Of a DNA stretch of 64,000 nt, positions 15,694 to 25,943 are shown in pieces (within the stretch, counting starts at the first letter, position 1; every line of letters begins with the position of its first letter). The stretch comes from Corynebacterium sp. p3-SID1056 (GTDB lineage Bacteria > Actinomycetota > Actinomycetes > Mycobacteriales > Mycobacteriaceae). Location of the stretch: positions 1-64,000 of the forward strand of contig NZ_JALXXL010000008.1 of assembly GCF_025152525.1 (NCBI RefSeq). The letters are read 5' to 3'. Under the pieces are notes generated by a model. It was given only the letters and a program-made list of their open reading frames with translations. It did not search any database and was not told the DNA's origin. The translations under genes were made by a program, and so were the position numbers.

Positions 15694-17405
15694 TGCACGC
15701 AATAGCGGCGGTACTGCCGCAATTCCTCGTCCTTGTAGCGCTGCTGGTGCTCGCGTACGTTCCCCTGGGCAATTGGATGGCGCGCAGCTACACATCCGAG
15801 CGGGATTGGGCGGTAGAGCGCGGTATTTACGCAATCCTGCGCGTCGACCCCAGCCGGGGGCACAGCAGTAAAAACTATGCGCGTGCACTCCTCGGATTCA
15901 GCCTCGCTTCCGTGCTCGCGCTCTACTTAGTCCAGCGGTTGCAAACGGTGCTGCCGAGTTTCGGCAACGCTCGCGACACGGCGGTCGAGCCGTGGATGGC
16001 CTTCAACACCGCGGCATCGTTTGTGTCAAACACGAACTGGCAGTCCTACTCCGGCGAAGACACGCTGACCAACGCAACGCAGATGCTTGGCCTGACGGTA
16101 CAGAACTTCGCCTCCGCAGCCGTTGGCATGTCTGTGGCTGCCGCGCTCATCCGCGGCATTGGCCACCTCGGGTATAGCCGCGACACGGTGGCTGAGCAGT
16201 CCGGCCAGCAGCTGATCGGAAACTTCTGGGTGGATTTAACGCGCAGCCTTGTCCGCATCCTGCTGCCGCTATCACTGGTCATTTCCACTGTGCTCATCCT
16301 GGGCGGCACGATGCAAACCTTCGGGTCCAATCTGGTGAGCGCGTCCGGCGTCGATATTTCGCGTGCGCCGGTGGCAAGCCAGGAAGCAATCAAGCTTCTC
16401 GGCACTAACGGCGGCGGTATCTTTGGTGCGAACTCTGCGCACCCGTTTGAAAACCCCACGGGCTTTACCAACATGGTGGAGATCTTCGCACTGCTCGTGA
16501 TCTCCTTCAGCTTCATCCGCGCCTACGGTGTCATGCTCAAATCCCACAAGCACGCCTATACCCTCCTTGGGGTGGCCGGTGGTCTGTGGGCAGTGATGGT
16601 CATGCTGGTGGCGTGGGCGCAGCACACCGTGGTGGGAGGTGCCGCCACTGCGGCCGGAAGCAACATGGAGGGCATTGAGCAGCGCCTCGGCATCGATGCG
16701 TCCGCGCTCTTTGCGGTCTCGACGACAGGGACGTCCACGGGTGCAGTCGACTCGATGCATGACAGTTACTCACCGCTCGGCGGCGGCCTGCTCATCCTCA
16801 ACATGCTGTTGGGAGAAATCGCGCCGGGTGGCGTCGGTACCGGCCTATACGGCCTGGTGATTGTCGCTGTGCTCGCAGTGTTCATCGGCGGGCTACTGGT
16901 CGGCCGCACTCCAGAGTTTATGGGCAACAAGATTGGTCGCCAGGAGATTTCCGCGGTGAGCTTGTACATCCTGACGATGCCGGTACTGGTGCTGGTCGGC
17001 GTCGGTGCGTCGGTTGCGCAGCGTGCGCTGGTTGAAGCGTCCGCGACGAACTTTGGCGCGCCGGGCACGCCTGACAACGCCCACGCGCTCTCTGAAGTGC
17101 TGTACGCCTTCACCTCGGCGGCAAACAACAACGGCTCCGCCTTCGCAGGGCTGACGGTGACCGAACCGTGGTGGCAGATCTCGCTTGGCGTGGTCATGCT
17201 GCTTGGCCGGTTCTTGCCCATCGTGTTCGCGCTGTCGCTGGCCGGCAGCCTTGCGGGGCAGCGTGCCCAAGCAACCACCGCGGGGAGCTTGCCCACGGCT
17301 GGCATCACCTTCGCCTTGCTCACGGTTGGCGTCATCGTGCTGGTCGCAGCGCTGACGTTCTTCCCCGTTCTCACCCTGGGTCCCATTTCGGAGGCACTCT
17401 CATGA
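15690..17405 (+). CDS. kdpA: K+-transporting ATPase channel subunit KdpA
   Basis: 571 residues, full length, about ten membrane helices. Selectivity-filter-like segments include [11 protein letters not shown] near residue 115 and [19 protein letters not shown] near residue 240. KdpA is the channel-like subunit that takes up K+ with high affinity. Start and stop both overlap neighbours in ATGA, placing it firmly in the kdpFABC operon. Confidence 0.96.
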   Translation: MMHAIAAVLPQFLVLVALLVLAYVPLGNWMARSYTSERDWAVERGIYAILRVDPSRGHSSKNYARALLGFSLASVLALYLVQRLQTVLPSFGNARDTAVEPWMAFNTAASFVSNTNWQSYSGEDTLTNATQMLGLTVQNFASAAVGMSVAAALIRGIGHLGYSRDTVAEQSGQQLIGNFWVDLTRSLVRILLPLSLVISTVLILGGTMQTFGSNLVSASGVDISRAPVASQEAIKLLGTNGGGIFGANSAHPFENPTGFTNMVEIFALLVISFSFIRAYGVMLKSHKHAYTLLGVAGGLWAVMVMLVAWAQHTVVGGAATAAGSNMEGIEQRLGIDASALFAVSTTGTSTGAVDSMHDSYSPLGGGLLILNMLLGEIAPGGVGTGLYGLVIVAVLAVFIGGLLVGRTPEFMGNKIGRQEISAVSLYILTMPVLVLVGVGASVAQRALVEASATNFGAPGTPDNAHALSEVLYAFTSAANNNGSAFAGLTVTEPWWQISLGVVMLLGRFLPIVFALSLAGSLAGQRAQATTAGSLPTAGITFALLTVGVIVLVAALTFFPVLTLGPISEALS

Positions 17406-19456
17406 CTACCCAAACTTTGACACCCCAAAAGAAGCAGCGCAACGACAACAGCAGTCTCGTGGGACCGGCGTTGCAGGCGCTGCCCCGGAAGATGTCGCCG
17501 CTGGAGCAGGCCCGGAACCCGGTGATGTTCGTCGTCTGGGTCGGCGCTGCGCTGACCACGATGTGGTCCATCGCTGCGCCGAGTGTCTACGGCTGGGTGA
17601 TCACGATTTGGCTGTGGTTTACCATCGCGTTCGCGGCGTTTGCGGAAGCCTACGCCGAGGGGCGCGGCAAGGCCCAGGCTGACAGTTTGCGCTCGGTGCG
17701 TGACGACGCCACCGCGAACCTCGTGACCGACAACGGCATCGAAGTCGTCCCGGCGTCGGAGCTAACAAGAGGCGCGATTGTCCGGGTTGAAGCGGGGGAG
17801 ACCATCCCCGGCGACGGTGATGTGATCGAGGGCGCGGCCACTGTCGATGAATCTGCGATCACTGGTGAGTCTGCCCCGGTTGTGCGCGAGGCGGGCGGCG
17901 ATCGCTGTGCAGTGACGGGCGGCACCGTCGTGTTGTCCGACTCCATCGTTGTCATGATCACCTCCGAGCCCGGCTCGACCTTCGTGGATACCATGATCGC
18001 GCTGGTGGAGGGGGCTGAGCGCAGGAAAACACCCAACGAGATCGCGTTGAGCATCCTGTTGTCTACGCTGACGATCCTTTTCCTCATCGCCGTCACCGCC
18101 CTTGCCCCAATGGGTGTTTTTACTGGCGCTGAACTGTCCCCACTCTCACTGATCGCGCTGCTGGTGTGCCTGATCCCCACGACGATTGCGGCACTGCTTT
18201 CTGCGGTGGGCATCGCAGGGATGAACCGCCTGGTTCGCCACAACGTGCTCGCCACCTCGGGCCGCGCGGTGGAAGCCGCCGGTGACGTGGCGACCCTGCT
18301 GCTAGATAAGACGGGCACCATCACCTACGGAAACCGTCAGGCAACGGGCCTGATCGTGGCGGAAGGCGTCGATGAACTCGAGGCAGCGAACGTCGCGCGC
18401 GTGGCTTCGGTCGCAGATGAAACGCCCGAGGGGCGCTCGATTGTCGCATGGCTGACCGAGCACTACGACCTGCCCTCCGGGGCAGGCGAGGAAGAACGCA
18501 CCGCCGAGGTCATCCCGTTCAGTGCTTCGACTCGCATGTCCGGCCTGGACCTTGCCGGGCGCAAACTGCGCAAGGGTGCAGGAGACGCGGTGCGCCGCTG
18601 GGTCACCGAGGCCGGTGGCCAGTGGCCGCAAGAGATTGAGGCGGCAATCACCCAGATCGCGCAGGAAGGCGGGACCCCGTTGCCTGTTGCCGTGGAAGAG
18701 GCGGACGAGACTCGGCGGGTGCTGGCAGTGGTGCGCTTGAGCGACGTCGTGAAGCCGGGCATGGCGGAGCGCTTCGCGGAACTGCGCGCAATGGGCATTA
18801 AAACGGTGATGGTCACCGGCGATAACCCGCTCACGGCTGCCGCGATCGCACAAGAGGCCGGCGTGGACGACTACATTGCCGAGGCTACCCCGGAGGATAA
18901 ACTCGCCCGCATTCGGGAAGAGCAGGCACAAGGGCGCATGGTCGCGATGACCGGCGATGGCACGAACGACGCACCGGCGCTCGCGCAGGCCGATGTCGGC
19001 GTGGCGATGAATACTGGCACCTCCGCGGCCAAGGAGGCCGCGAACATGGTCGATCTGGATTCGGACCCGACAAAGCTCATCGACGTCGTGCGCATCGGCA
19101 AGCAGCTGCTTATCACCCGCGGCGCGCTGACCACCTTCTCTCTGGCCAACGACCTGGCGAAGTACTTCGCCATTCTGCCTGCGCTGTTCTCCGCGCAGCT
19201 GCCGCACCTCGAACAGCTCAACGTGATGCACCTGCATTCACCGCAGTCGGCCATCGTCTCTGCAGTGGTGTTTAACGCGCTGATTATCGTCGCGCTGATC
19301 CCGCTCGCCTTGAAGGGTGTGTCGTACACCCCCGCTTCAGCGTCCTCGTTACTTCGCCGCAACCTCGGAATCTGGGGGCTGGGCGGCGTGCTCACACCAT
19401 TCATCGGGATCTGGCTCATTGACCAGGTCGTCGCACTCCTCCCGGGATTGCAGTAG
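17402..19456 (+). CDS. kdpB: K+-transporting P-type ATPase subunit KdpB
   Basis: 684 residues from ATG 17402, with GGAGG upstream and a 4-nt overlap with kdpA. P-type ATPase hallmarks are present: the TGES loop ([12 protein letters not shown]), the phosphorylated D302 in DKTGT, and [14 protein letters not shown] and [16 protein letters not shown] for the hinge. It hydrolyses ATP to drive K+ uptake through KdpA. Confidence 0.97.
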   Translation: MTTQTLTPQKKQRNDNSSLVGPALQALPRKMSPLEQARNPVMFVVWVGAALTTMWSIAAPSVYGWVITIWLWFTIAFAAFAEAYAEGRGKAQADSLRSVRDDATANLVTDNGIEVVPASELTRGAIVRVEAGETIPGDGDVIEGAATVDESAITGESAPVVREAGGDRCAVTGGTVVLSDSIVVMITSEPGSTFVDTMIALVEGAERRKTPNEIALSILLSTLTILFLIAVTALAPMGVFTGAELSPLSLIALLVCLIPTTIAALLSAVGIAGMNRLVRHNVLATSGRAVEAAGDVATLLLDKTGTITYGNRQATGLIVAEGVDELEAANVARVASVADETPEGRSIVAWLTEHYDLPSGAGEEERTAEVIPFSASTRMSGLDLAGRKLRKGAGDAVRRWVTEAGGQWPQEIEAAITQIAQEGGTPLPVAVEEADETRRVLAVVRLSDVVKPGMAERFAELRAMGIKTVMVTGDNPLTAAAIAQEAGVDDYIAEATPEDKLARIREEQAQGRMVAMTGDGTNDAPALAQADVGVAMNTGTSAAKEAANMVDLDSDPTKLIDVVRIGKQLLITRGALTTFSLANDLAKYFAILPALFSAQLPHLEQLNVMHLHSPQSAIVSAVVFNALIIVALIPLALKGVSYTPASASSLLRRNLGIWGLGGVLTPFIGIWLIDQVVALLPGLQ

Positions 19457-19469
19457 GAAAGGAATAGTC

Positions 19470-20021
19470 ATGCGTATCTATATGCGTAACCTCATCGCCG
19501 GTTTTGTGGCAGTACTGCTGTGTACCTTCGCCCTCGGTTTGGCGTACCCGGCGGCGGTGTGGGGAATTTCCCGCATCAAGGCGGATTCGGCGGAGGGGAG
19601 CCTGCTCTACCAGGGTGAATGTCTGGCGGGCTCAGCCAAACTTCAAGATGGCGTGAGCGAAGGCCCGTACTTCTTCCCTCGCGCCGAGGGCATGAGCAAC
19701 TACGGCGCGAGTAGTGCGGTGCTGCAGGAAGAGATAGGCAAGCGTCGGCAAGCAATTGCTCAGCGGGAAGGGGTCGCGGAGGGCGAGGTACCGAGCGACG
19801 CGGTGACCGGCTCTGGTTCCGGCGTCGACCCTGGGATCAGCCCCGCGTACGCCGCGCTCCAAGCACCTCGAGTCGCGCGGGAGCAGGGTATGAGTGTCGC
19901 GGAGGTCGAGGAGCTGATTGCCACCCACACTGACCTCGCTAGCCTGGGGATTCTTGGCCAGGATGCTGTCAATGTGACCACGCTGAACATGGCGTTGCCC
20001 ACGCCACCGCCCTGCGCATAA
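19470..20021 (+). CDS. kdpC: K+-transporting ATPase subunit KdpC
   Basis: 183 residues from ATG 19470, with AGGAAAGG upstream. One N-terminal membrane helix (residues 8-32) and a soluble external domain with the KdpC signatures FFPRAEG, SGSGVDPGISPAYA and the ending VNVTTLNMAL. KdpC assembles KdpA and KdpB. It lies 13 nt after kdpB and 12 nt before kdpD. Confidence 0.95.
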   Translation: MRIYMRNLIAGFVAVLLCTFALGLAYPAAVWGISRIKADSAEGSLLYQGECLAGSAKLQDGVSEGPYFFPRAEGMSNYGASSAVLQEEIGKRRQAIAQREGVAEGEVPSDAVTGSGSGVDPGISPAYAALQAPRVAREQGMSVAEVEELIATHTDLASLGILGQDAVNVTTLNMALPTPPPCA

Positions 20022-20033
20022 GAGAATTGCCTT

Positions 20034-22658
20034 ATGTCCACGCACTCCACACCCCAGACTCCTAAGCGGGGTCGGCTCAAAATCTATCTTGGCGCTGCGC
20101 CCGGCTCGGGCAAGACCTGCGCAATGCTGAGTGAGGCGCACACACTGCTGCGGGGCGGCACTGATGTAGTCGTCGGCATTGTTGAAGATCACGGCCGTGC
20201 CTATACGAAGTCGCTGTGCGAGGGCCTCGAGGTCATCCCGCGGCGGCACGTTGGCGCGATCGCCACCGGTGAGTTGGATACCGAGGCAGTGCTTCGGAGG
20301 CGACCGAGCATCGCGCTTATCGACGAGTTCGCGCACTCCAATCCCCGCGGCGAAACGCACGCGAAGCGCTGGGAGGATGTGGAGGAGATCTTGGATGCGG
20401 GAATCGACGTGATTTCCACCTTGAACATCCAGCACGTAGAAAGCCTCAACGACGTCATCACGCAGATCACGGGCATCGCGCCGCAGGAAACGGTGCCCGA
20501 TGAGGTGGTTCGCGCCGCCGACGAGATCGAGCTGATTGACGTCTCCCCGCAACTGTTGCGCACGCGCTTGAGCGACGGCCAGGTCTACCACGAGGCGCGC
20601 ATCGCACCGGCACTAAATAACTACTTTCGCGTCGGTAACCTCACCGCGCTCCGCGAGCTCGCCCTGCTTTGGCTGGCAGATCAGGTCGACGAAGCCCTGG
20701 CGGCCTACCGTGCCGAGCAGGAGATCACGGAGACGTGGGAGGCGCGGGAGCGGGTTGTCGTGGCTGTGCAGAATGTTGCGCACGCCGAGCTGCTCATCCG
20801 GCGCGGGCGTCGTATTGCCACGAAGTCTTCTGCGGAGCTACACGTGGTGCACGTGGTCTTTGGGGACTCTTTCGCATCCGGTACCTTGTCCGTAGCGGGG
20901 TCGGCGCAGCAACTGGCAAAGCTGCAAGCACTGGCCCAGGACGTCGGCGCGCGATTGCACCAGGTCACCGGCGACTCGGTGCCAGAAGCCTTGCTGAATT
21001 TTGCACGGAGTGTCAATGCAACGCAGCTGGTGCTGGGGGTCTCCCCCAGGGGACGGTTTGAGCTGCACGGCCCCAGCTCTGTGGTGGATGCGGTGGTGCG
21101 CCAGTCCGGCAAGATTGACTGCCACATTGTGAACCTGCCTCCCAAACGAACGCGCAGGGTCACTCAGCTCTTTCGCCCACTGCGCTCGGTTCCGCGCCGC
21201 GCGGTGTCGTTGGTGGTGGCGGCTCTTGCCTTCGTCGCGTTGACCGCGCTTCTTGTCGCGGCAGATGGCCAGGCGTTGGGCACCGGCACCTGCGCCGCGT
21301 TCTATTTTGCACTCATCCTCCTGGTCAGCCTCGCTGCAGACTTGCTCTCCGCAGTGCTGGTGGCGGTAGCGTCGGGACTGGCGGTGAACTGGTACTTCAC
21401 CCCGCCCATACATACTTTTGACATTGCAGATCCGGCGAACGCGGTGATCGCCGCTGTCATGGTTGCCACCGCGTTGGCCGTGGGGATCTTGGTTCGGAAG
21501 GCCAAGGGGGAGCGCCACAATGCGCTCGTAGCTGCCCGCGACGCGGAGCTCCTCACCGTCTTCTCCCGCGCAGTACTCAACCGCAACGCCGACGTGGCAC
21601 CAATCGACGCGGTGATGCGGAAAGTCGGTGAAGCGTTTGGGTGCCACCGCGCCGAACTTGTCGACGCCTCAGGCGACAGCCTCGCTGTGTGGTACTCCTC
21701 GTCTGCGGCACGGGGATCTCAGAGCACTGGCAGCGGGGAGCGAAAACACACTCGTCTCCCTATTCCGCGTTCGGCCCCGGGTAAAAACATCGAGACGGTC
21801 GTTCACAGTGAGGACCAGACTGTCGAGCTGGCTCTGAAGGGCCCGGCGTTGTCGGCGCGCGACCGGACCCTGGTCGCAGTCGTCGCTGGGTATCTCGCGG
21901 GTGTGGTGCGCGAGGAACAACTGAGCCAGGAGGCCGCGCGCGTGAACGCGGTGGCGGCGGCAGATGAGCTGCGCCGCGCGCTGTTGTCGAGCGTGAGCCA
22001 CGATCTGCGCACCCCACTGGCTACGGCGAAGCTCGCGGTCTCTTCGCTGCGTAACTCGGAGGTGGAATTCAGCCCGGAGGATAGGGAGGAGCTGTTGGCG
22101 GAAACCGCTGCGAGTATTGACCAGCTCACGCTTCTGGTGACGAACCTGTTGGACCACTCGCGTCTGAGCGCTGGTGCGGTGACGGCTCGTCGTGAAGCGG
22201 TGGAGCTCTACGAGGTGGCGCACCGCGCGATTGCTTCTTGCGCGTTTGGACATTCGCGGGCGCAGACGCAGCGCTTTGTGCTCGATGAAAGCTTGCGGGG
22301 CATGACCTGCTGCGCCGATGCCGCCCTGCTCGAGCGGGTGCTGGCGAACCTGTTCGATAACGCGCTGCGCTACGCGCCAACGGGGGAGATTCTCCTGAGC
22401 GCGGCAGTTGTGGACGATCGAGTAGAGCTGACTTTGTCGGACGAGGGGCCGGGGATTCCGCCCGAGAAACAAAAGGACATGTTCGCGGCGTTCCAGCGCC
22501 TCGGCGATACCAACAACGACAGCGGCGTAGGTCTTGGTTTGTCAGTAGTTCGCGGGTTTGTCGAGGCAATGCGCGGTACGATCACCGTCGAAGCCACCCC
22601 GGGGGCAACGTTTACCCTAAGTTTCCCGCAGCGGGAGGGAGAAAGCGATGACGAATAG
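20034..22658 (+). CDS. kdpD: Osmosensitive K+ sensor histidine kinase KdpD
   Basis: 874 residues with the full KdpD layout. An N-terminal KdpD domain carries a Walker A motif (GAAPGSGKT, residues 20-28), then a universal-stress-like domain, four membrane helices (about 390-490) and a GAF-like region. The kinase core has phospho-acceptor H656 in SVSHDLRTPL and the ATPase box DEGPGIPPE. It phosphorylates KdpE when K+ is scarce or osmolarity rises. It overlaps kdpE by 11 nt. Confidence 0.96.
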   Translation: MSTHSTPQTPKRGRLKIYLGAAPGSGKTCAMLSEAHTLLRGGTDVVVGIVEDHGRAYTKSLCEGLEVIPRRHVGAIATGELDTEAVLRRRPSIALIDEFAHSNPRGETHAKRWEDVEEILDAGIDVISTLNIQHVESLNDVITQITGIAPQETVPDEVVRAADEIELIDVSPQLLRTRLSDGQVYHEARIAPALNNYFRVGNLTALRELALLWLADQVDEALAAYRAEQEITETWEARERVVVAVQNVAHAELLIRRGRRIATKSSAELHVVHVVFGDSFASGTLSVAGSAQQLAKLQALAQDVGARLHQVTGDSVPEALLNFARSVNATQLVLGVSPRGRFELHGPSSVVDAVVRQSGKIDCHIVNLPPKRTRRVTQLFRPLRSVPRRAVSLVVAALAFVALTALLVAADGQALGTGTCAAFYFALILLVSLAADLLSAVLVAVASGLAVNWYFTPPIHTFDIADPANAVIAAVMVATALAVGILVRKAKGERHNALVAARDAELLTVFSRAVLNRNADVAPIDAVMRKVGEAFGCHRAELVDASGDSLAVWYSSSAARGSQSTGSGERKHTRLPIPRSAPGKNIETVVHSEDQTVELALKGPALSARDRTLVAVVAGYLAGVVREEQLSQEAARVNAVAAADELRRALLSSVSHDLRTPLATAKLAVSSLRNSEVEFSPEDREELLAETAASIDQLTLLVTNLLDHSRLSAGAVTARREAVELYEVAHRAIASCAFGHSRAQTQRFVLDESLRGMTCCADAALLERVLANLFDNALRYAPTGEILLSAAVVDDRVELTLSDEGPGIPPEKQKDMFAAFQRLGDTNNDSGVGLGLSVVRGFVEAMRGTITVEATPGATFTLSFPQREGESDDE

Positions 22659-23367
22659 GAAAGTGCGTATTGCGATCGTGGACGATGACCCGCGTCTGCT
22701 CAACGCGCTGCGGATCAACTTTAAAGCGCGCGGCTACGAGGTCTTTGTCGCGGGCACTGGCGCAGAGGGGCTGCAGGTCGTCTCGCGCAACGAGCCGGAC
22801 GTGGTCATCTTGGACATGGGCTTGCCAGACATGGACGGCTCCGTGGTGCTGGACGGGATCCGCGGCTGGTCCGCGGTACCCGTGGTGATCCTGACGGCCC
22901 GCGCTGATCCCTTCTTAAGCGCCGCGGCGCTGGACCAAGGTGCCGATGATTACGTGACCAAGCCCTTTTCCATGGAAGAGTTGCTTGCCCGTGTCCGCGT
23001 CGCGTTGCGGCACGGTGCGCCGCAGCAGTCCCCCGTGCACCAGAACACCGGGGTCATTCGCGCGGGGGATCTGCGCATTGATATTCCGCAGCACAGCGTG
23101 ACCAAAGCCGGTGAGGTCCTCCACCTGACCCCGACGGAGTGGGGTGTGCTCACCACGCTGCTCCGCGCGCACGGCGGGCTCGTGCGCAAGGAGGATTTGC
23201 TAGAGGAGATCTGGGGTCCGGGTTTTGAAGGGCAGGGTCACTACCTGCGTGTGTATGCCTCCCAGCTGCGGCGCAAGCTGGAAGATGACCCGGCGAACCC
23301 ACAGTTTCTCCTCACTGAGCCGGGGCTGGGGTACCGCTTCGTCGTGCCTGAGCCGACACGAGAATAG
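22648..23367 (+). CDS. kdpE: Response regulator KdpE
   Basis: 239 residues: an OmpR-type receiver with predicted phosphorylation at D56 (VVILDMGLPDMDG), the conserved KPFSMEEL at about residue 110, and a C-terminal winged-helix DNA-binding domain (LTPTEWGVL onward). It activates kdp transcription; a candidate binding site lies at 15338-15354. It is the last gene of the kdp locus; no clear terminator follows. Confidence 0.95.
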   Translation: MTNRKVRIAIVDDDPRLLNALRINFKARGYEVFVAGTGAEGLQVVSRNEPDVVILDMGLPDMDGSVVLDGIRGWSAVPVVILTARADPFLSAAALDQGADDYVTKPFSMEELLARVRVALRHGAPQQSPVHQNTGVIRAGDLRIDIPQHSVTKAGEVLHLTPTEWGVLTTLLRAHGGLVRKEDLLEEIWGPGFEGQGHYLRVYASQLRRKLEDDPANPQFLLTEPGLGYRFVVPEPTRE

Positions 23368-23396
23368 AAGCCCCGCTGTCGGGCGGCGCGGCACGG

Positions 23397-23402
23397 TAGG
23401 GT
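23397..23402 (+). promoter_or_regulatory. Probable leaderless -10 (TAGGGT)
   Basis: TAGGGT ends 7 nt before ATG 23410. The same hexamer at the same distance precedes the gene at 24060, and at 8 nt the gene at 30835. Confidence 0.5.
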
Positions 23403-23409
23403 GGGCGCC

Positions 23410-23565
23410 ATGAAGAAATGGGAATACGCCACTGTGCCGCTACTTACTCACGCCACGAAGCAGATCCTGGATACCTGGGGCGAGGACGGGTGGGAGCTCG
23501 TCTCCGTCACCCCGGGCCCGAATCCGGACAATGTTGTCGCATACCTGAAGCGAGAGGTGGAGTAA
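23410..23565 (+). CDS. Small DUF4177-like protein
   Basis: 51 residues (MKKWEYATVPLL to LKREVE). The aromatic pattern W-E-Y at the start and GEDGWELVSVTP in the middle match the DUF4177 fold, a small alpha/beta domain of unknown role. No ribosome binding site is visible, but TAGGGT sits 7 nt upstream, fitting leaderless expression. It lies 4 nt before the ridA-like gene and is probably co-transcribed with it. Confidence 0.8.
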   Translation: MKKWEYATVPLLTHATKQILDTWGEDGWELVSVTPGPNPDNVVAYLKREVE

Positions 23566-23569
23566 CACA

Positions 23570-24040
23570 ATGACTACTACGTGGACCGCAAAACTGTCCG
23601 AGCTCGGCATCGAGCTGCCCAACGTCGCCGCCCCGGTGGCCGCCTACGTACCCGCCACCAAGGTGGGCAACCAGGTATGGACGTCGGGACAGCTCCCGCT
23701 TATCGACGGGGCGTTGCCTGCCACTGGCAAAGTCGGTGGTGCGGTCAGCGAAGAGGATGCCTACGGCTACGCCCGTCAGGCGGCGTTGAACGCGATCGCC
23801 GCGGTGGACGCGCTCGTGGGCGTGGACAATATCGCCCGCGTGCTGAAGATCGTTGGCTTTGTTGCCTCCGAGCCGTCCTTTACGGGGCAGCCCGCCGTGA
23901 TCAACGGTGCCTCCGACCTGATGAAGGAGGTCTTCGGGGAGGCCGGCGAGCACGCCCGCTCCGCTGTGGGCGTTGCCGTGCTGCCGATGGATACCCCGGT
24001 TGAGGTGGAACTCGTCGTGGAGCTGAAGGAAGGCGCCTAA
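23570..24040 (+). CDS. RidA/YjgF family protein
   Basis: 156 residues. The RidA-like core is visible as VGNQVWTSGQLPLIDG near residue 32 and YARQAALNAIAAVDALVG near residue 65. This is the longer YjgF subfamily rather than archetypal RidA, and the C-terminal catalytic Arg typical of enamine deaminases is not obvious, so deaminase activity is unsure. It sits between the DUF4177 gene and a metallo-hydrolase, in one transcription unit. Confidence 0.85.
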   Translation: MTTTWTAKLSELGIELPNVAAPVAAYVPATKVGNQVWTSGQLPLIDGALPATGKVGGAVSEEDAYGYARQAALNAIAAVDALVGVDNIARVLKIVGFVASEPSFTGQPAVINGASDLMKEVFGEAGEHARSAVGVAVLPMDTPVEVELVVELKEGA

Positions 24041-24059
24041 ACGGGGTAGGGTTGAGGGC

Positions 24060-24872
24060 ATGAAGCACCCCGCTTACAGTCAGTTGCGCCCTGTCACGAC
24101 TTCCGCCGCTGTCGTTTTGGCGCCCAACCCCAGCTACGCGGCGCTTGAAGGTACGAACTCTTGGGTCATCCGTGACCCGGAGGACGAGTACAGCATCGTG
24201 GTGGATCCGGGCCCGGCAGATGAGGGTCACCTGAACGTGCTGCAGGCGAAGGCCGACAAGGTTGCGCTCATCCTGCTGACCCACCGCCACCACGATCACG
24301 CCGATGGTGCGGAGCGTTTCCGTCAGCTGACCGGCGCGCCGATCCGCTCTTTCGACCCGCAGTACAGCAATGGTGCGGAAGCGCTCGAGGACGGCGAGGT
24401 GATTTCGGTGGACGGCGTAACCCCGAAGGTGCAGGTCGTGCACACCCCAGGCCACACGAAGGACTCCGTGTGCTTCTTCGTCTACACCAACGAGGTGGAA
24501 GAGGGCGAGCTTGAGGGCATCATTACCGGCGACACCATTGCGGGCCGCCACACCACCATGATCTCTGAGACCGACGGCGACGTGGGCGAGTACCTGGACA
24601 CGCTGGAGATGCTGGAGACTCGCGGCAAGGACATCACGCTGCTGCCGGGCCACGGCCCGGAGAACGAGGACCTGTCGCAGTTTGCGCGCAAGTACATCGA
24701 CCGCCGCAACCAGCGCCTCGAGCAGATCCAGCAGGCGCTGAAGGAACACGGCGCGGACGCAGACATCAATACCCTGGTGGACGCGATCTACGACGATGTT
24801 GATCCGGTGCTGCGCGGCGCGGCCGAGCAGTCCACTCGCGTGGCGCTGCGTTACCTGCAGAACCAGAAGTAA
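24060..24872 (+). CDS. Metallo-beta-lactamase fold hydrolase (LACTB2-like)
   Basis: 270 residues. The zinc-binding motif T-H75-R-H77-H-D79-H80 is present, followed by VVHTPGHTKDS, ITGDTIAG and LLPGHGP, which complete the active site. After about residue 200 there is a helical C-terminal domain with DDVDPVLRGAA, as in LACTB2-type enzymes. It has its own leaderless-type promoter (TAGGGT at 24047-24052). The substrate is unknown; related proteins act on RNA or thioesters. Confidence 0.85.
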   Translation: MKHPAYSQLRPVTTSAAVVLAPNPSYAALEGTNSWVIRDPEDEYSIVVDPGPADEGHLNVLQAKADKVALILLTHRHHDHADGAERFRQLTGAPIRSFDPQYSNGAEALEDGEVISVDGVTPKVQVVHTPGHTKDSVCFFVYTNEVEEGELEGIITGDTIAGRHTTMISETDGDVGEYLDTLEMLETRGKDITLLPGHGPENEDLSQFARKYIDRRNQRLEQIQQALKEHGADADINTLVDAIYDDVDPVLRGAAEQSTRVALRYLQNQK

Positions 24873-24899
24873 GCGCCTCTTTTTAAGAAGGCCAAGAAA

Positions 24900-24931
24900 A
24901 CTGCCCCGGTTCCGATTGGAGCCGGGGCAGT
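24900..24931. terminator. Bidirectional terminator between the hydrolase and glxR
   Basis: CTGCCCCGG (24901-24909) pairs with CCGGGGCAG (24922-24930) with further inner pairing. T-rich sequence follows on both strands, serving the convergent plus- and minus-strand genes. Confidence 0.88.
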
Positions 24932-24949
24932 GTTTGTGTGTCTGGGCCG

Positions 24950-25633
24950 CTAGCGCGCGCGGCGGGCGAGGTGCTCAGTGTTGACGATGAGGACGGACTT
25001 GCCCTCCAGCTTGATCCACTCGCGGTGGGCGAAGGTGGCGAGCGCCTTGTTGACGGTCTCGCGGGAGGCGCCGACAAGCTGCGCGATCTCTTCCTGGGTG
25101 AGGTCGTGGTTGACGCGCAGTGCGCCGCCTTCCTGCACGCCGAAACGGTTGGCCAGCTGCAGGAGGGTCTTTGCGACGCGGCCCGGCACGTCGGTAAAGA
25201 TGAGGTCGGCCAGCGAGGCGTTGGTGCGGCGCAGGCGGCGTGCCAGCACACGCAGCAGCTGCTGGGAGATCTCCGGGTGCTGGGCGATCCAGTCCTTGAG
25301 CATCTCGGAGTCCATCGTCGCTGCAGTGACATCGGTGACGCAGACCGCGGAGGAGGTGCGCGGGCCCGGATCGAAGATGGACAGCTCGCCGAACATATCG
25401 GACGGACCCATCACAGACAGGAGGTTCTCGCGACCATCCGGTGCGTGGCGGGCCAGCTTCACCTTGCCCTGGACGATGATGTAGAGCCTGTCACCCGGCT
25501 CGCCTTCATCAAAAATGGTCGTCCCACGCGCGAACGTGACAGTTTCCATCTCGTTGATCAGGGTATCCACCGCGTCGGCGTCAACGCCCTGAAAAATGCC
25601 GGCCTTGGCTAGCGTATCCTGAATGCCTTCCAT
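24950..25633 (-). CDS. glxR: cAMP-responsive global regulator GlxR (Crp/Fnr family)
   Basis: 227 residues, the family length. The cyclic-nucleotide domain has the phosphate-binding cassette G82-E-L-S85 with R92-T-S94; the winged helix-turn-helix is at 179-201 ([21 protein letters not shown]). GAGGAGG precedes ATG 25633 at good spacing. GlxR is the master cAMP regulator of carbon, energy and respiratory metabolism in Corynebacterium, and its neighbours (Nth, thioredoxin-like, NUDIX, MarP) match the conserved order. The adenylate cyclase gene is also in this window, at 44960-46486. Confidence 0.95.
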   Translation of the reverse strand: MEGIQDTLAKAGIFQGVDADAVDTLINEMETVTFARGTTIFDEGEPGDRLYIIVQGKVKLARHAPDGRENLLSVMGPSDMFGELSIFDPGPRTSSAVCVTDVTAATMDSEMLKDWIAQHPEISQQLLRVLARRLRRTNASLADLIFTDVPGRVAKTLLQLANRFGVQEGGALRVNHDLTQEEIAQLVGASRETVNKALATFAHREWIKLEGKSVLIVNTEHLARRAR

Positions 25634-25670
25634 AGATCCTCCTCGAAAATGGTGATGAGGTCCTCGCCCT

Positions 25671-25686
25671 CGTGGTTTGAGTCACC
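25671..25686. promoter_or_regulatory. glxR: Possible GlxR autoregulatory site
   Basis: CGTGGTTTGAGTCACC keeps the GTG and TCAC cores of the 16-bp GlxR consensus TGTGA-N6-TCACA but differs at several flanking bases. It lies about 40 bp upstream of the glxR start. GlxR autoregulation is known in C. glutamicum; this particular site is a guess. Confidence 0.3.
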
Positions 25687-25799
25687 TACGTCAAAAATTT
25701 TGGGCGCGGTCACAATGCAGACTCTACCAGTCGTTGCCATCCGTGGGGGCATAAGGGAGGACTTTTTCAGAGATCCGCCGCAGTCGTTAGGATTTCCTG

Positions 25800-25943
25800 C
25801 TACACGCTGGGGGCTTGCGGGTTGACGGCGACTGCTTCGAGGCGTTCCATGCCCATGGTGAACAGGCCGAGGGCGAGCGGGAGCGCAGCGACGAGGATAA
25901 CAACCATAAGGCTATGGTACGTGTGCGATAGCATGGCGTGCAT
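25800..25943 (-). CDS. Small single-helix membrane protein
   Basis: 47 residues from the ATG at 25943, with a strong GGAGG 8 nt upstream. One central membrane helix ([17 protein letters not shown]) is followed by a short tail [15 protein letters not shown]. It lies between glxR and the divergent nth and overlaps the predicted nth start region on the other strand. I recognise no family. Confidence 0.6.
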   Translation of the reverse strand: MHAMLSHTYHSLMVVILVAALPLALGLFTMGMERLEAVAVNPQAPSV

